DNA of 64,000 nucleotides, from assembly GCA_009929375.1 (NCBI GenBank), contig SAAO01000010.1, positions 33,429 through 97,428 on the forward strand, given 5' to 3'. This stretch comes from Bacteroidia bacterium. GTDB lineage: Bacteria > Bacteroidota > Bacteroidia > Bacteroidales > Paludibacteraceae. The notes under the pieces are model-generated. The model was not told the DNA's origin and did no database searches. It saw only the letters and a program-made list of their open reading frames with translations. The translations under genes were made by a program, and so were the position numbers. Position 1 is the stretch's first letter; each line of letters opens with the position of its first letter. Below, in pieces: positions 9,950-19,384 of the stretch.

Positions 9950-11050
9950 ATGGGTTTTGACTATCGCAAAATAGGATTGAAGCGAATTGATACTTATATT
10001 ATCAAAAAGTTTCTGGGCACATATTTTTATTCTATAGTGCTGATTCTGAGTATTGCGGTAGTGTTTGACCTTACCGAAAAGCTGGATAATTTTTTCGATA
10101 ATAACGCACCTCTCAAAGCCATTGTTTTCGACTATTATATGGGTTTTATCCCGTTCTATATGAACATGTTCAGCCCGTTGTTTACTTTTATAGCCGTTAT
10201 TTTCTTTACTTCGAAAATGGCTACAAATACCGAGATTATTGCAATTCTGGCGAGTGGTGTGAGTTTCCGCAGGTTAATGATGCCTTATTTGATTTCGGCG
10301 GCTGTCATTTCCGGTCTTGCTTTTGTGCTTGGTGGATATGTAATTCCACCTGCCAACGAAAAACTGCTCGACTTCGAAGATAAGTACGTGAAGAAATTCA
10401 AATCGAACAATGCACGAAATGTGCAAATGGAGGTTGAGAAAGGCGTTATTCTGTATATTGAACGCTACGAAATTTCCGAAAACAGAGGATATCGTTTCTC
10501 GCTCGAAAAATTTGATGGTAAATCGCTTGTATCGCGCCTGACGGCTGAAACCGTGACCTGGGATTCAGCTTATAACTGGAAGATTACCAACTATATGCAG
10601 CGCGATTTCAATGGTATGCGCGAGAAACTTACGCGTGGCATCGATCTCGATACGGTGATTAATGTGCAGCCGCAGGAGTTTTTTATCAGTTCGAAGGAAA
10701 GTGCTCAAATGAATAATACACAGCTTCGGGAATATCTCAAAAGGCAAAAAAACAGAGGTGTTGGGAATATTCAGGCATTTGAGGACGAGTATTACAAACG
10801 ATATTCGATGCCATTGGCCGCTTTTATCATGACTTTGATTGGTGTGTCGCTTTCTTCGCGAAAAGTCAGGGGAGGAATGGGACTGCATCTTGGGATAGGA
10901 CTTGCGCTCAGTTCATTGTACATTCTGTTTTCCACGCTGTCCACCACCTTTTCGGTGAGTGGCGCTATGTCGCCCTTCGCTGCAGTGTGGTTACCAAACT
11001 TTGTCTTTTTGCTGGTAGGTATATATCTTTACCGTACAGCTCCGAAATAA
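9950..11050 (+). CDS. LptF/LptG (YjgP/YjgQ) family LPS export permease
   Basis: IDTYIIKKFLGTYFYSIVLILSIAVVFDLTEKLD..., multi-TM architecture. Confidence 0.88.
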   Translation: MGFDYRKIGLKRIDTYIIKKFLGTYFYSIVLILSIAVVFDLTEKLDNFFDNNAPLKAIVFDYYMGFIPFYMNMFSPLFTFIAVIFFTSKMATNTEIIAILASGVSFRRLMMPYLISAAVISGLAFVLGGYVIPPANEKLLDFEDKYVKKFKSNNARNVQMEVEKGVILYIERYEISENRGYRFSLEKFDGKSLVSRLTAETVTWDSAYNWKITNYMQRDFNGMREKLTRGIDLDTVINVQPQEFFISSKESAQMNNTQLREYLKRQKNRGVGNIQAFEDEYYKRYSMPLAAFIMTLIGVSLSSRKVRGGMGLHLGIGLALSSLYILFSTLSTTFSVSGAMSPFAAVWLPNFVFLLVGIYLYRTAPK

Positions 11051-11068
11051 CACAAAAAACTCCCGGCA

Positions 11069-11113
11069 AAAATAAAGGGGAGTGACTTTACAGAGTCACT
11101 CCCCTTTTATTTT
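11069..11113. terminator. Strong bidirectional terminator between convergent lptF/G-like gene and mgsA
   Basis: aaaataaaggggagtgact-ttacag-agtcactccccttttatttt. Confidence 0.88.
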
Positions 11114-11125
11114 GAGGGCCGGGTA

Positions 11126-11569
11126 TCAGCGGTCGAATTTAATGTATTTGGGTTCGGTGGGTTCGTAGTCGTCGTTATCCCACAGGGTACTGGTGATCAT
11201 CAGATCGGCACTGTATCGGTTACAGGCTATGGGCACATTGTGAACGCGGCACTGACGGAGCAACATTTGAATATCGGCTTCGTGAGGCTGTGCATTGAGG
11301 TCGTCGATCAGGAAAACGGCGAGGTTGATTTGTTTGCGTACCACAAGGGCTGCAATTTCGGCATCGCCTCCCATAGGACCCGAGTTCATACGGGTAATGT
11401 CGGCCTCCACTCCCACTCTTTCGAATGCTTCCTGTATAAGACCTCCTGTGGTTCCGGTACATATAATTTTATGTTTGGCCAGCATTTCGGCATTGTGCAC
11501 TGCCCATTCCACCATGTCGGACTTGCGGCGATCGTGTGCAACCAAAGCGATAGTCAGTTGCTTTTTCAT
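11126..11569 (-). CDS. mgsA: Methylglyoxal synthase
   Basis: LTIALVAHDRRKSDMVEW, CTGTTGGLIQEA, MNSGPMGGDAEIAALV, FLIDDLNAQPHEADIQMLLRQC. Confidence 0.95.
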   Translation of the reverse strand: MKKQLTIALVAHDRRKSDMVEWAVHNAEMLAKHKIICTGTTGGLIQEAFERVGVEADITRMNSGPMGGDAEIAALVVRKQINLAVFLIDDLNAQPHEADIQMLLRQCRVHNVPIACNRYSADLMITSTLWDNDDYEPTEPKYIKFDR

Positions 11570-11774
11570 ATTGCTTATATTCTCTGTTTTCATATCGCAA
11601 AGTTAAGCATATTTTTAAAACAGAGAAAGGTTGGAGGAAAAACTTAGCAGACTAAGACTCCAATGGGAGTTTTGAAGTAAGATTTGAACATGATAAATAG
11701 CAAATTTACAAAAAAAAATAACTTCATTTCATGAATGATGCTTATCTTTACAGATCAAAAAAAAGTCATTAAAA

Positions 11775-12671
11775 ATGGGAGACGAACGCAGTAAGATAGC
11801 CCGCAGGGTAACGTGGGTAGGTTTTTTTATGAATCTTGCGCTAACGATATTTAAACTGACAGCCGGGATATTGGGAAAAAGTACAGCTATGGTGGCAGAT
11901 GCGATACACTCGCTATCGGATTTTGTGACCGATGTGATTGTGATTGTATTTATAGGTATATCGGGGAAGGCGAAGGACGAAGACCACAAGTACGGGCACG
12001 GTAAGTATGAAACATTTGCAACGCTGCTGATAAGTCTGGCCCTGCTGTTAGTGGGTGGCGGCATTATGTACAGTGGTATAAAAAACTGTATCAAGGCGCT
12101 GAATGGAGAGCTTCTTGCAGAGCCGGGTATGCTGGCGCTTTACGCTGCGCTGATATCGATAGTGCTGAAGGAAGGGCTGTACCGGTACACAAAAATTGCG
12201 GGTGAAAAGATCGACAGTCAGGCAGTGATTGCGAATGCCTGGCATCACAGAAGCGATGCATTTTCGTCGGTGGGGACAGCTCTGGGTATATCGGGCGCTA
12301 TTTTTCTGGGTGAATCGTGGCGTATACTCGACCCGCTGGCCGGGATAGTGGTAAGTGTGTTTATTATAAAAGTGGCCTTAGAGCTGGGTATGCCAAGTGT
12401 GCATGAATTGCTTGAGAAAGCCCTGCCTGTGGCTACAGAAAACGAAATAGTACAAATTATAGAGTCGAACGAAGAGATTAAGGCACATCACAATCTGAAA
12501 ACGCGTAAAATAGGAAATGTGTATGCCATTGATGTACATATTAAAATGGACCGTGATATCAGTTTTGTGCATTCGCACGATATAGCCAGTGATCTGGAGA
12601 AGAAGCTCAGGGAGCGCTTTGGCGAGCAAACCATAACGAATATACATACCGAGCCACTGAGGACTGTGTGA
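11775..12671 (+). CDS. Cation diffusion facilitator family transporter
   Basis: KSTAMVADAIHSLSDFVTDVIV, HKYGHGKYET, ANAWHHRSDAFSS. Confidence 0.92.
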   Translation: MGDERSKIARRVTWVGFFMNLALTIFKLTAGILGKSTAMVADAIHSLSDFVTDVIVIVFIGISGKAKDEDHKYGHGKYETFATLLISLALLLVGGGIMYSGIKNCIKALNGELLAEPGMLALYAALISIVLKEGLYRYTKIAGEKIDSQAVIANAWHHRSDAFSSVGTALGISGAIFLGESWRILDPLAGIVVSVFIIKVALELGMPSVHELLEKALPVATENEIVQIIESNEEIKAHHNLKTRKIGNVYAIDVHIKMDRDISFVHSHDIASDLEKKLRERFGEQTITNIHTEPLRTV

Positions 12672-12767
12672 GCGATGGTTTGATACAGCAATATAAAAAA
12701 ACGGAATGCAAAATAATATGCATTCCATTTTTTTAGTGATATGTGATGGTTTATGTGATAATGATAT

Positions 12768-13739
12768 TTAATTGTTTCCTTTGAGGAAAGCCATAATTCG
12801 TGAAATACTTTCGACAAAGCCTGCGAGCAGTAATCCGGCTACAAGACCAATAAGCATACCGTACATAGCATATTCCATGCGTCCGTTGACCGGTTGAGGC
12901 GAAACCACAAGCGAAGAAGGTATTTCGACCGGATTGGTGAAGCGCGATAGTTTGAGCTGGGCAGCGTTACGGAGTTCCTGAATGCGCATCAAATCGCCGT
13001 AAAAGAGCTGTTTGCGCTGTTCACCCATGATAAGAGAGTTTTTTTCGAAGCTCAGTTGCGCGTTGTCCTTTTCCCTGAAATAATACATAGCTGCCAGACT
13101 GTCGATACGGTTCAACTCTCTGTCGCAAATGCTGATCTGATTTTTGAGGTCGTTGATCCGGGCATTGTACTGTGACAGAATCACTGCATTGCTATTGAGG
13201 TAGTTGAGCATAGCCTTTTCGACTACATTGACCTGAGCGATATTTTTTGTTTTGAGGCGGATATGTACTCTGTCTCGCATACGGACATTCATGGTATCGG
13301 TGAGCGAATGTGAGTCAAGATAATCAACCTTGTCGGCCACACTGTCGCGCATATAATCGATCATATAGTAAGCAGCGAGCTGTACGATATTATCGGCCAC
13401 AGAATCGGGCAGATTGAGTTTTCCGGTAAGCGAGGTATACGGATTGCGCGGATCGGAGTTTTCGAGTTGACGAAAAACCTGACGAACTGTTTGTGCATCG
13501 GCTCCCAGAATAAGGGCTGTACCTTCGGCCTTGTAGATACGGGCTGCAGGACGTGAGAGGTAAAGCCCCACAGCAACTCCTGCTACGACAGTGGCTGCCA
13601 CATACCATTTGCGACGGTAGATAAGTCGCGACAGTTTGCCCATGTAAACCAGTAAACCATGAAAAACTTTACGCAACCAGGCGAAAAGTATCGAAAAAAG
13701 ATCCAGTAAATTAATCTCGCTTTGTTTTTTTTCTTCCAT
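12768..13739 (-). CDS. Wzz/chain-length-determinant-like membrane protein
   Basis: N- and C-terminal TM segments flanking a long helical region; Pro-containing segment (PVEIPSSLVVSPQPVNG) before TM2. Confidence 0.6.
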   Translation of the reverse strand: MEEKKQSEINLLDLFSILFAWLRKVFHGLLVYMGKLSRLIYRRKWYVAATVVAGVAVGLYLSRPAARIYKAEGTALILGADAQTVRQVFRQLENSDPRNPYTSLTGKLNLPDSVADNIVQLAAYYMIDYMRDSVADKVDYLDSHSLTDTMNVRMRDRVHIRLKTKNIAQVNVVEKAMLNYLNSNAVILSQYNARINDLKNQISICDRELNRIDSLAAMYYFREKDNAQLSFEKNSLIMGEQRKQLFYGDLMRIQELRNAAQLKLSRFTNPVEIPSSLVVSPQPVNGRMEYAMYGMLIGLVAGLLLAGFVESISRIMAFLKGNN

Positions 13740-13762
13740 AATATTTAATCGCAATAATATTT

Positions 13763-14518
13763 TTAGTCTTTATCCTGTTCAGTTTCATTTTCGGCCCAGT
13801 AAGGAGGCTCATCACCCTCGGGCTCCTCTTCATCGTCCCAGACTTTTACGGGGCGCTGAGGACCCTGTTTATAAAAAACAGCGGCAAATATCAATCCCGA
13901 AATACCTCCGGCCAAATGTCCTTCCCACGACACGGGGTCGTTGGCCTGCCACGGAAATAAGTGCCAGAACATATTGCCATAGAGCAATGTAACGACAAAC
14001 GAAATGGCGATAAGTGAAATGTGACGCCGCATCAATCCGCTGAAAAACAGAAACGAAGCGAGGGCATACACCAATCCGCTTGCACCTATATGCCAGCTTT
14101 CGCGACCCACAACCCACAGAAGGAAACCACTACTGATATAAAGCAGGAGGAATACCCTGTTGGCAATTTGTTTGTAAAAATAATACAATGCCGCCGATAA
14201 TACAAAAAAAGAAATTGTATTATTCAATAAATGTGACCATCCCGAATGCACAAAAACATAGCTGAACACATTCCACAGCCTGCTCAGATCGCGCGGATAT
14301 ACTCCAGCTTTATGAAAATCCCAATCCATTCCCTTTTCGAGAATAAAGACCAGAAACATAAATAAAGTCAGAACGGCGGGGATAAAAACCGTATAAAAAA
14401 TTCGTCGTATTCCCTGCTGTTTGTTTTCGTTGTTTTGCATCTCAGCTATTTTGTGATATACAAATTTACGGTTTTTTCTAAATGATAACGTATATTTTTT
14501 CATTAAATTATGTAGCAT
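13763..14518 (-). CDS. Rhomboid family intramembrane serine protease
   Basis: FVHSGWSHLLNNTISFF, GASGLVYALASF (GxSG), SWEGHLAGGISGL (catalytic His). Confidence 0.88.
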   Translation of the reverse strand: MLHNLMKKYTLSFRKNRKFVYHKIAEMQNNENKQQGIRRIFYTVFIPAVLTLFMFLVFILEKGMDWDFHKAGVYPRDLSRLWNVFSYVFVHSGWSHLLNNTISFFVLSAALYYFYKQIANRVFLLLYISSGFLLWVVGRESWHIGASGLVYALASFLFFSGLMRRHISLIAISFVVTLLYGNMFWHLFPWQANDPVSWEGHLAGGISGLIFAAVFYKQGPQRPVKVWDDEEEPEGDEPPYWAENETEQDKD

Positions 14519-14779
14519 GTTTTAAAAGTTTAAATCCTCTAAAGCTAAAATTCATATATACAGAGCATAAGAAAATATGGGTTGGGACATATTCCTGCAT
14601 AATATTACAGTTATTGAAATATGCTAATTTTGATTAGAATTCATTTTGTAATTACAATAATTTTAAATAAATTGCGAACCAATTCAGACAAAAGAATACA
14701 ATCTGAAAAAACAAATATAAAGGTCACCCTTTCGTTTTTTTACTCCTGTTGCAAGTTTACAATATAACACTAATACTAT

Positions 14780-16711
14780 ATGAGTTACCTCAATTTTGAT
14801 AAAGCGCTGTTGATGAATCTTGAAAGATCGTTATCGAAAGAAATGATCCGTACAAATCGGGCAGGAGCTTATAACAGTACCACACTAATCGATTGTAATA
14901 CCCGCAAATATCACGGCCAGCTGGTAATTCCGCTTCCCGGGATAGACGATTCGAATCATGTATTGCTCTCGTCGCTCGACGAAACAGTGATTCAGCATGG
15001 AGCGGAGTTTAATCTGGGTATTCACAAGTACGATGGAAATAATTTCAGTCCCAACGGACACAAATATATCCGCCAGTTCGACTGTGAAGTGATTTCGCGC
15101 ACGGTTTACCGCGTGGGTGGTGTTGTGCTGTCGAAAGAACGTATGCTTGTGTCGTTCGAACCCCGTGTATTGTTTAAATACACATTGCTCGATGCACACT
15201 CTCCCACTACGCTGCGATTCAAACCTTTTCTGGCATTCCGCAGTGTAAATGAGCTTACGCATCAAAACGACAGGGCTGACAGCTCGTACACTGAAGTTGG
15301 TAATGGCATTAGCACTTGCCTTTACGACAACTATCCATGTCTTTTTATGCAGTTCTCGAAAAAGAACACCTACGTTCACAACCCCGACTGGTACAAAAAT
15401 ATTGAATACTATAAGGAAAAGGAAAGAGGATACGAATATCTCGAAGATCTTTTGGTGCCGGGCTATTTCGAATTGCCTATAAAAAAAGGTGAATCCATAA
15501 TTTTTTCTGCAGGTATTACCGAAGTATCGCCCCGTAAACTGACACAGTTGTGGGATACCGAACTTGAGAGACGACATTCGCGAACCGACATGTTCAGCTG
15601 TCTGAAAAATTCGGCTCAGCAGTTTTACAAACGCGAAGGCGATCGGACTTATCTGCTGGCAGGCTATCCGTGGTTCGGAGCACGCGCCCGTGATCAGTTT
15701 GTGGCGCTGCCCGGTTGCACACTGACCATCGACCGTATGGATTATTTCGACGACATAATGAAAACATCGCTGGATGAAGTCAGTAAATTTATGTCGGGAA
15801 AAACTGAAGGCATTAAACTTCAGGGCATTGACGAGCCGGACGTATTGCTTTGGCTACTCTGGACATTTCAGCAATACGCCAAAACGGTTTCGATAGAAAA
15901 GGCAGCCGAACGGTTTTCAGAAACAGCCACTGAAATTGTAGCATTTATACGTAAACAAAAACATCCGAACCTGTTTTTACATAACAATGGATTGTTGTAT
16001 GTGAATGGTACTGAAAAACCAGCCACATGGATGAATGCCACCGAAGATGGCTTGCCAATTACGCCACGCACAGGCTATGTAGTGGAAATAAATGCTTTGT
16101 GGTACAACTGTCTGAAGTTTACAGCCGAGCTAACGCGCACGGCAGGCAACGAACATTCGGCCGACCTGCTCGACTATCAGGCTGAAATGGCCCGCGAGTC
16201 GTTTGTACAAACATTCTGGAACGGCACTTACCTATACGATTATGTGGTGGGCACTTACAATGACCCTGAAGTACGTCCTAATATGATTTTGGCAGTAGCG
16301 CTGCCATATTCGCCGCTCGACCGCCAGCAACAGAAATCGGTACTGGATATCACCACCCGCGAACTTCTGACCCCCAAAGGCCTGAGAACGATAAGTCCTA
16401 AAAGCGGTTCGTACCGTCCGGTTTACATAGGCGGAATGCTCGAACGAAACAGAAATTATCACAACGGACCGGTATGGCCCTGCACTTTCGGAGCCTTTGC
16501 CGCAGCATATCTGCGCATTTACAAGGAAAGTGGAAAATCGTTTATTGAACGTATGTTGCTTGGTTTCGAAGCCGAAATGACGGAATTGTGTGTGGGTACT
16601 ATTCCTGAACTTTTCGACGGAAATCCACCATTCAAAGGACACGGAGGAATGTCGTTTGCCATGAGTGTGGCCGAGGTATTGAGAGTTTTGAAATTGTTGA
16701 AAAAGTACTAA
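14780..16711 (+). CDS. Amylo-alpha-1,6-glucosidase (glycogen debranching enzyme)
   Basis: TNRAGAYNSTTLIDCNTRKYHG, AGYPWFGARARDQFVALPG, RNYHNGPVWPCTFGAFAAAYLR. Confidence 0.9.
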   Translation: MSYLNFDKALLMNLERSLSKEMIRTNRAGAYNSTTLIDCNTRKYHGQLVIPLPGIDDSNHVLLSSLDETVIQHGAEFNLGIHKYDGNNFSPNGHKYIRQFDCEVISRTVYRVGGVVLSKERMLVSFEPRVLFKYTLLDAHSPTTLRFKPFLAFRSVNELTHQNDRADSSYTEVGNGISTCLYDNYPCLFMQFSKKNTYVHNPDWYKNIEYYKEKERGYEYLEDLLVPGYFELPIKKGESIIFSAGITEVSPRKLTQLWDTELERRHSRTDMFSCLKNSAQQFYKREGDRTYLLAGYPWFGARARDQFVALPGCTLTIDRMDYFDDIMKTSLDEVSKFMSGKTEGIKLQGIDEPDVLLWLLWTFQQYAKTVSIEKAAERFSETATEIVAFIRKQKHPNLFLHNNGLLYVNGTEKPATWMNATEDGLPITPRTGYVVEINALWYNCLKFTAELTRTAGNEHSADLLDYQAEMARESFVQTFWNGTYLYDYVVGTYNDPEVRPNMILAVALPYSPLDRQQQKSVLDITTRELLTPKGLRTISPKSGSYRPVYIGGMLERNRNYHNGPVWPCTFGAFAAAYLRIYKESGKSFIERMLLGFEAEMTELCVGTIPELFDGNPPFKGHGGMSFAMSVAEVLRVLKLLKKY

Positions 16712-16726
16712 AACTAATTGTTGAAA

Positions 16727-17980
16727 ATGAAGGCATTAATGTTTGGGTGGGAATTTCCTCCACATATTCTGGGCGGATTAGGAACTGCAAGCTACGGACT
16801 TACAAAAGGTATGGCTTTGCAGCCCGATATGGAAATCACCTTTGTGATTCCAAAACCTCATGGCGATGAAGATCAGAGCTTTCTGAAAATAATCGGTGCA
16901 TGCAATGTGCCTGTGGTCTGGAAAGAAAACGACTGGCAACATGTAAATCATCGCATCGGGCATCTGATGCATCCCGACGAATACTTCTGGCTGCGCAATG
17001 GCATAAAATACGATTTTTCACGTATTTATACCAATGAACTGGGCTGTATCGACTTTTCGGGCCGATATCCGGACAATCTGCTGGAGGAAATCTCGAATTA
17101 CGAAGCAGTGGCCAGTGTACTTGCCAATCAGCTTGACTTTGACATTATTCACTCGCACGACTGGCTGACCTATCCGGCTGGTGTGTTTGCCAAACAAATC
17201 ACAGGAAAACCGCTTGTTATTCATGTGCATGCGACCGATTTCGACCGCAGCCGTGGTCAGGTAAATCCCACGGTTTACAGCATTGAAAAACGCGGTATGG
17301 ACATGGCCGACCACATCATGACAGTGAGTGAACTTACACGAAAAATAGTAATTGAGAAATACCATCAGGATCCGCGCAAGGTAACTACTGTACACAATGC
17401 CGTAGAGCCACTTCCCGATGCAGATTCGTTTACAAAAACCCCTCGTCGCGACAAAGTAGTTACTTTCTTAGGACGTATTACCATGCAAAAAGGACCTGAA
17501 TACTTTGTGGAAGCAGCGCATCGCGTACTTCAGAAAACAAAAGGTGTTCGTTTTGTGATGGCCGGAAGCGGCGATATGATGAATGCCATGATAGACCTGG
17601 CTGCCAAACGTGGCATTGCGGATAGATTTCATTTTACAGGCTTCCTGAAAGGTCGTCAGGTACACGAAATGCTTGCCGAAAGCGATGTGTATATTATGCC
17701 TTCGGTATCTGAACCCTTTGGAATTTCCCCACTCGAAGCCATGCAGGTCGGTACACCAACCATTATTTCGAAACAATCGGGCTGTGCCGAAATTCTGACA
17801 CATGCCATCAAAACCGATTACTGGGATATTGATGCTATGGCAGATGCCATTTATTCTATTGTAAAAAATCCGGCCATGTACAACAGCCTTCGTGATCTCG
17901 GTCGCGAAGAAGTTAACAACATCAAGTGGTATGATGCCGGTCTGAAAGTCAGAGGAATTTACGACAGTGTAATGAAATAA
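16727..17980 (+). CDS. Glycosyltransferase family 4
   Basis: MKALMFGWEFPPHILGGLGTASYGLTKG, FLGRITMQKGPEYFVEAA, PSVSEPFGISPLEAMQVGTP. Confidence 0.9.
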   Translation: MKALMFGWEFPPHILGGLGTASYGLTKGMALQPDMEITFVIPKPHGDEDQSFLKIIGACNVPVVWKENDWQHVNHRIGHLMHPDEYFWLRNGIKYDFSRIYTNELGCIDFSGRYPDNLLEEISNYEAVASVLANQLDFDIIHSHDWLTYPAGVFAKQITGKPLVIHVHATDFDRSRGQVNPTVYSIEKRGMDMADHIMTVSELTRKIVIEKYHQDPRKVTTVHNAVEPLPDADSFTKTPRRDKVVTFLGRITMQKGPEYFVEAAHRVLQKTKGVRFVMAGSGDMMNAMIDLAAKRGIADRFHFTGFLKGRQVHEMLAESDVYIMPSVSEPFGISPLEAMQVGTPTIISKQSGCAEILTHAIKTDYWDIDAMADAIYSIVKNPAMYNSLRDLGREEVNNIKWYDAGLKVRGIYDSVMK

Positions 17981-18042
17981 TGAGATTTTACAATCACAAA
18001 TACAGATACAAAAACGACAACAACTTATTAACTACTAATAAT

Positions 18043-19335
18043 ATGCGAAACATTTGCTTTTACTTTCAGATACATCAACCCCTGAGGCTTAAACGCTACC
18101 GTTTCTTCGAAATTGGTCAGGATCATTATTATTACGACGATTTTCAGACCGAAGACAAAATACGTACTTTGGTTGAACAATCGTATCTGACAGCCAACCG
18201 CACCATTTCTGAAATGATCAGAAGTTCGAATGGCAAATTCAAATGTGCCTTTTCGATATCGGGAATTGCACTCGAACAACTCGAACAATATGCTCCCGAA
18301 GTAATCGACAGCTTTAAGGAACTTGCAAATACCGGAAGTGTGGAGTTTTTGGGCGAAACATATGCTCATTCATTGTCGTCAATTTACGACACAAACGAAT
18401 TCGAAAGTCAGATAAAAGCACATGCCGACAAAATTGAGTCACTTTTCGGACAACGTCCGACTGCTTTCCGCAATTCGGAACTGATTTACTCTGACGAAAT
18501 CGGGGAAATTATTTCAAAAGCAGGCTTTAAAGTTATGCTCCTCGATGAAGCCAAGCATATTCTGGGCTGGAAAAGTCCGAACTTTGTTTACAATCACTCA
18601 TACATTAGCAAGTTGAAGTTATTGATCCGTAATCAGAAACTCAGCGATGATATTGCATTCAGATTTTCACACAACAACTGGCACGATTATCCGCTGACCG
18701 CCGAAAAATTTATTGGCTGGCTGGCAGATATGCCTGAAAATGAGAAAATCATCAATCTGTGGATGAGCTATGAATCGTTTGGATTGTATCAACCTGCCTT
18801 TACAGGTATATTTGACTTTCTGAAGGCTCTTCCATACCATGCTATGGAACAAAAAATGAGTTTTGTAACGCCTACCGAGGCTGCTAAGAAAAACGAAAGT
18901 GCCGGCGCCATTACAATCCCATATCCTATCAGTTGGGCAGGACATGAAAAAGATCTGAGCCCTTGGACCGGCAACGACCTGCAACAGGAAGCACTCAATA
19001 AACTTTATGCTGTAGGCGAACGCGTACGTCTGTGTCAGGATAAAGCCCTGCAACACGACTGGTTGATGTTGCAATCCACCGATCATTTCCGGTATATGAG
19101 TCATAAAGACGCAGCCGGAACTAATTATGACAACGCCTATGAAGCATTTATGAATTACATGAATGTACTGGCCGATTTTCTGGAACGCGTGGATTATCAG
19201 TATCCTACAAATATTGAAAATGAAGAACTGAATGAACTGCTGAAAACAATCCATAATCAGGACAACGAAATTGAAGAACTTCAGGCTGAAGTAAAAAAAC
19301 TAAAAGCACGAAAGGTCAAAAGTTCAGAAGCATAA
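18043..19335 (+). CDS. Glycoside hydrolase family 57 (alpha-amylase-like)
   Basis: ICFYFQIHQPLRLKRYRFFEIGQDHYYYDD, LGETYAHSLSSIYD, FRNSELIYSDEIG. Confidence 0.9.
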   Translation: MRNICFYFQIHQPLRLKRYRFFEIGQDHYYYDDFQTEDKIRTLVEQSYLTANRTISEMIRSSNGKFKCAFSISGIALEQLEQYAPEVIDSFKELANTGSVEFLGETYAHSLSSIYDTNEFESQIKAHADKIESLFGQRPTAFRNSELIYSDEIGEIISKAGFKVMLLDEAKHILGWKSPNFVYNHSYISKLKLLIRNQKLSDDIAFRFSHNNWHDYPLTAEKFIGWLADMPENEKIINLWMSYESFGLYQPAFTGIFDFLKALPYHAMEQKMSFVTPTEAAKKNESAGAITIPYPISWAGHEKDLSPWTGNDLQQEALNKLYAVGERVRLCQDKALQHDWLMLQSTDHFRYMSHKDAAGTNYDNAYEAFMNYMNVLADFLERVDYQYPTNIENEELNELLKTIHNQDNEIEELQAEVKKLKARKVKSSEA

Positions 19336-19338
19336 AAA

Positions 19339-19379
19339 CAAATCAGGCTGCTCTTTTTAAAAGAAGCAGCCTGATTTTT
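19339..19379. terminator. Bidirectional terminator between GH57 and tex
   Basis: aaatcaggctgct...agcagcctgattttt. Confidence 0.8.
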
Positions 19380-19384
19380 AATAT

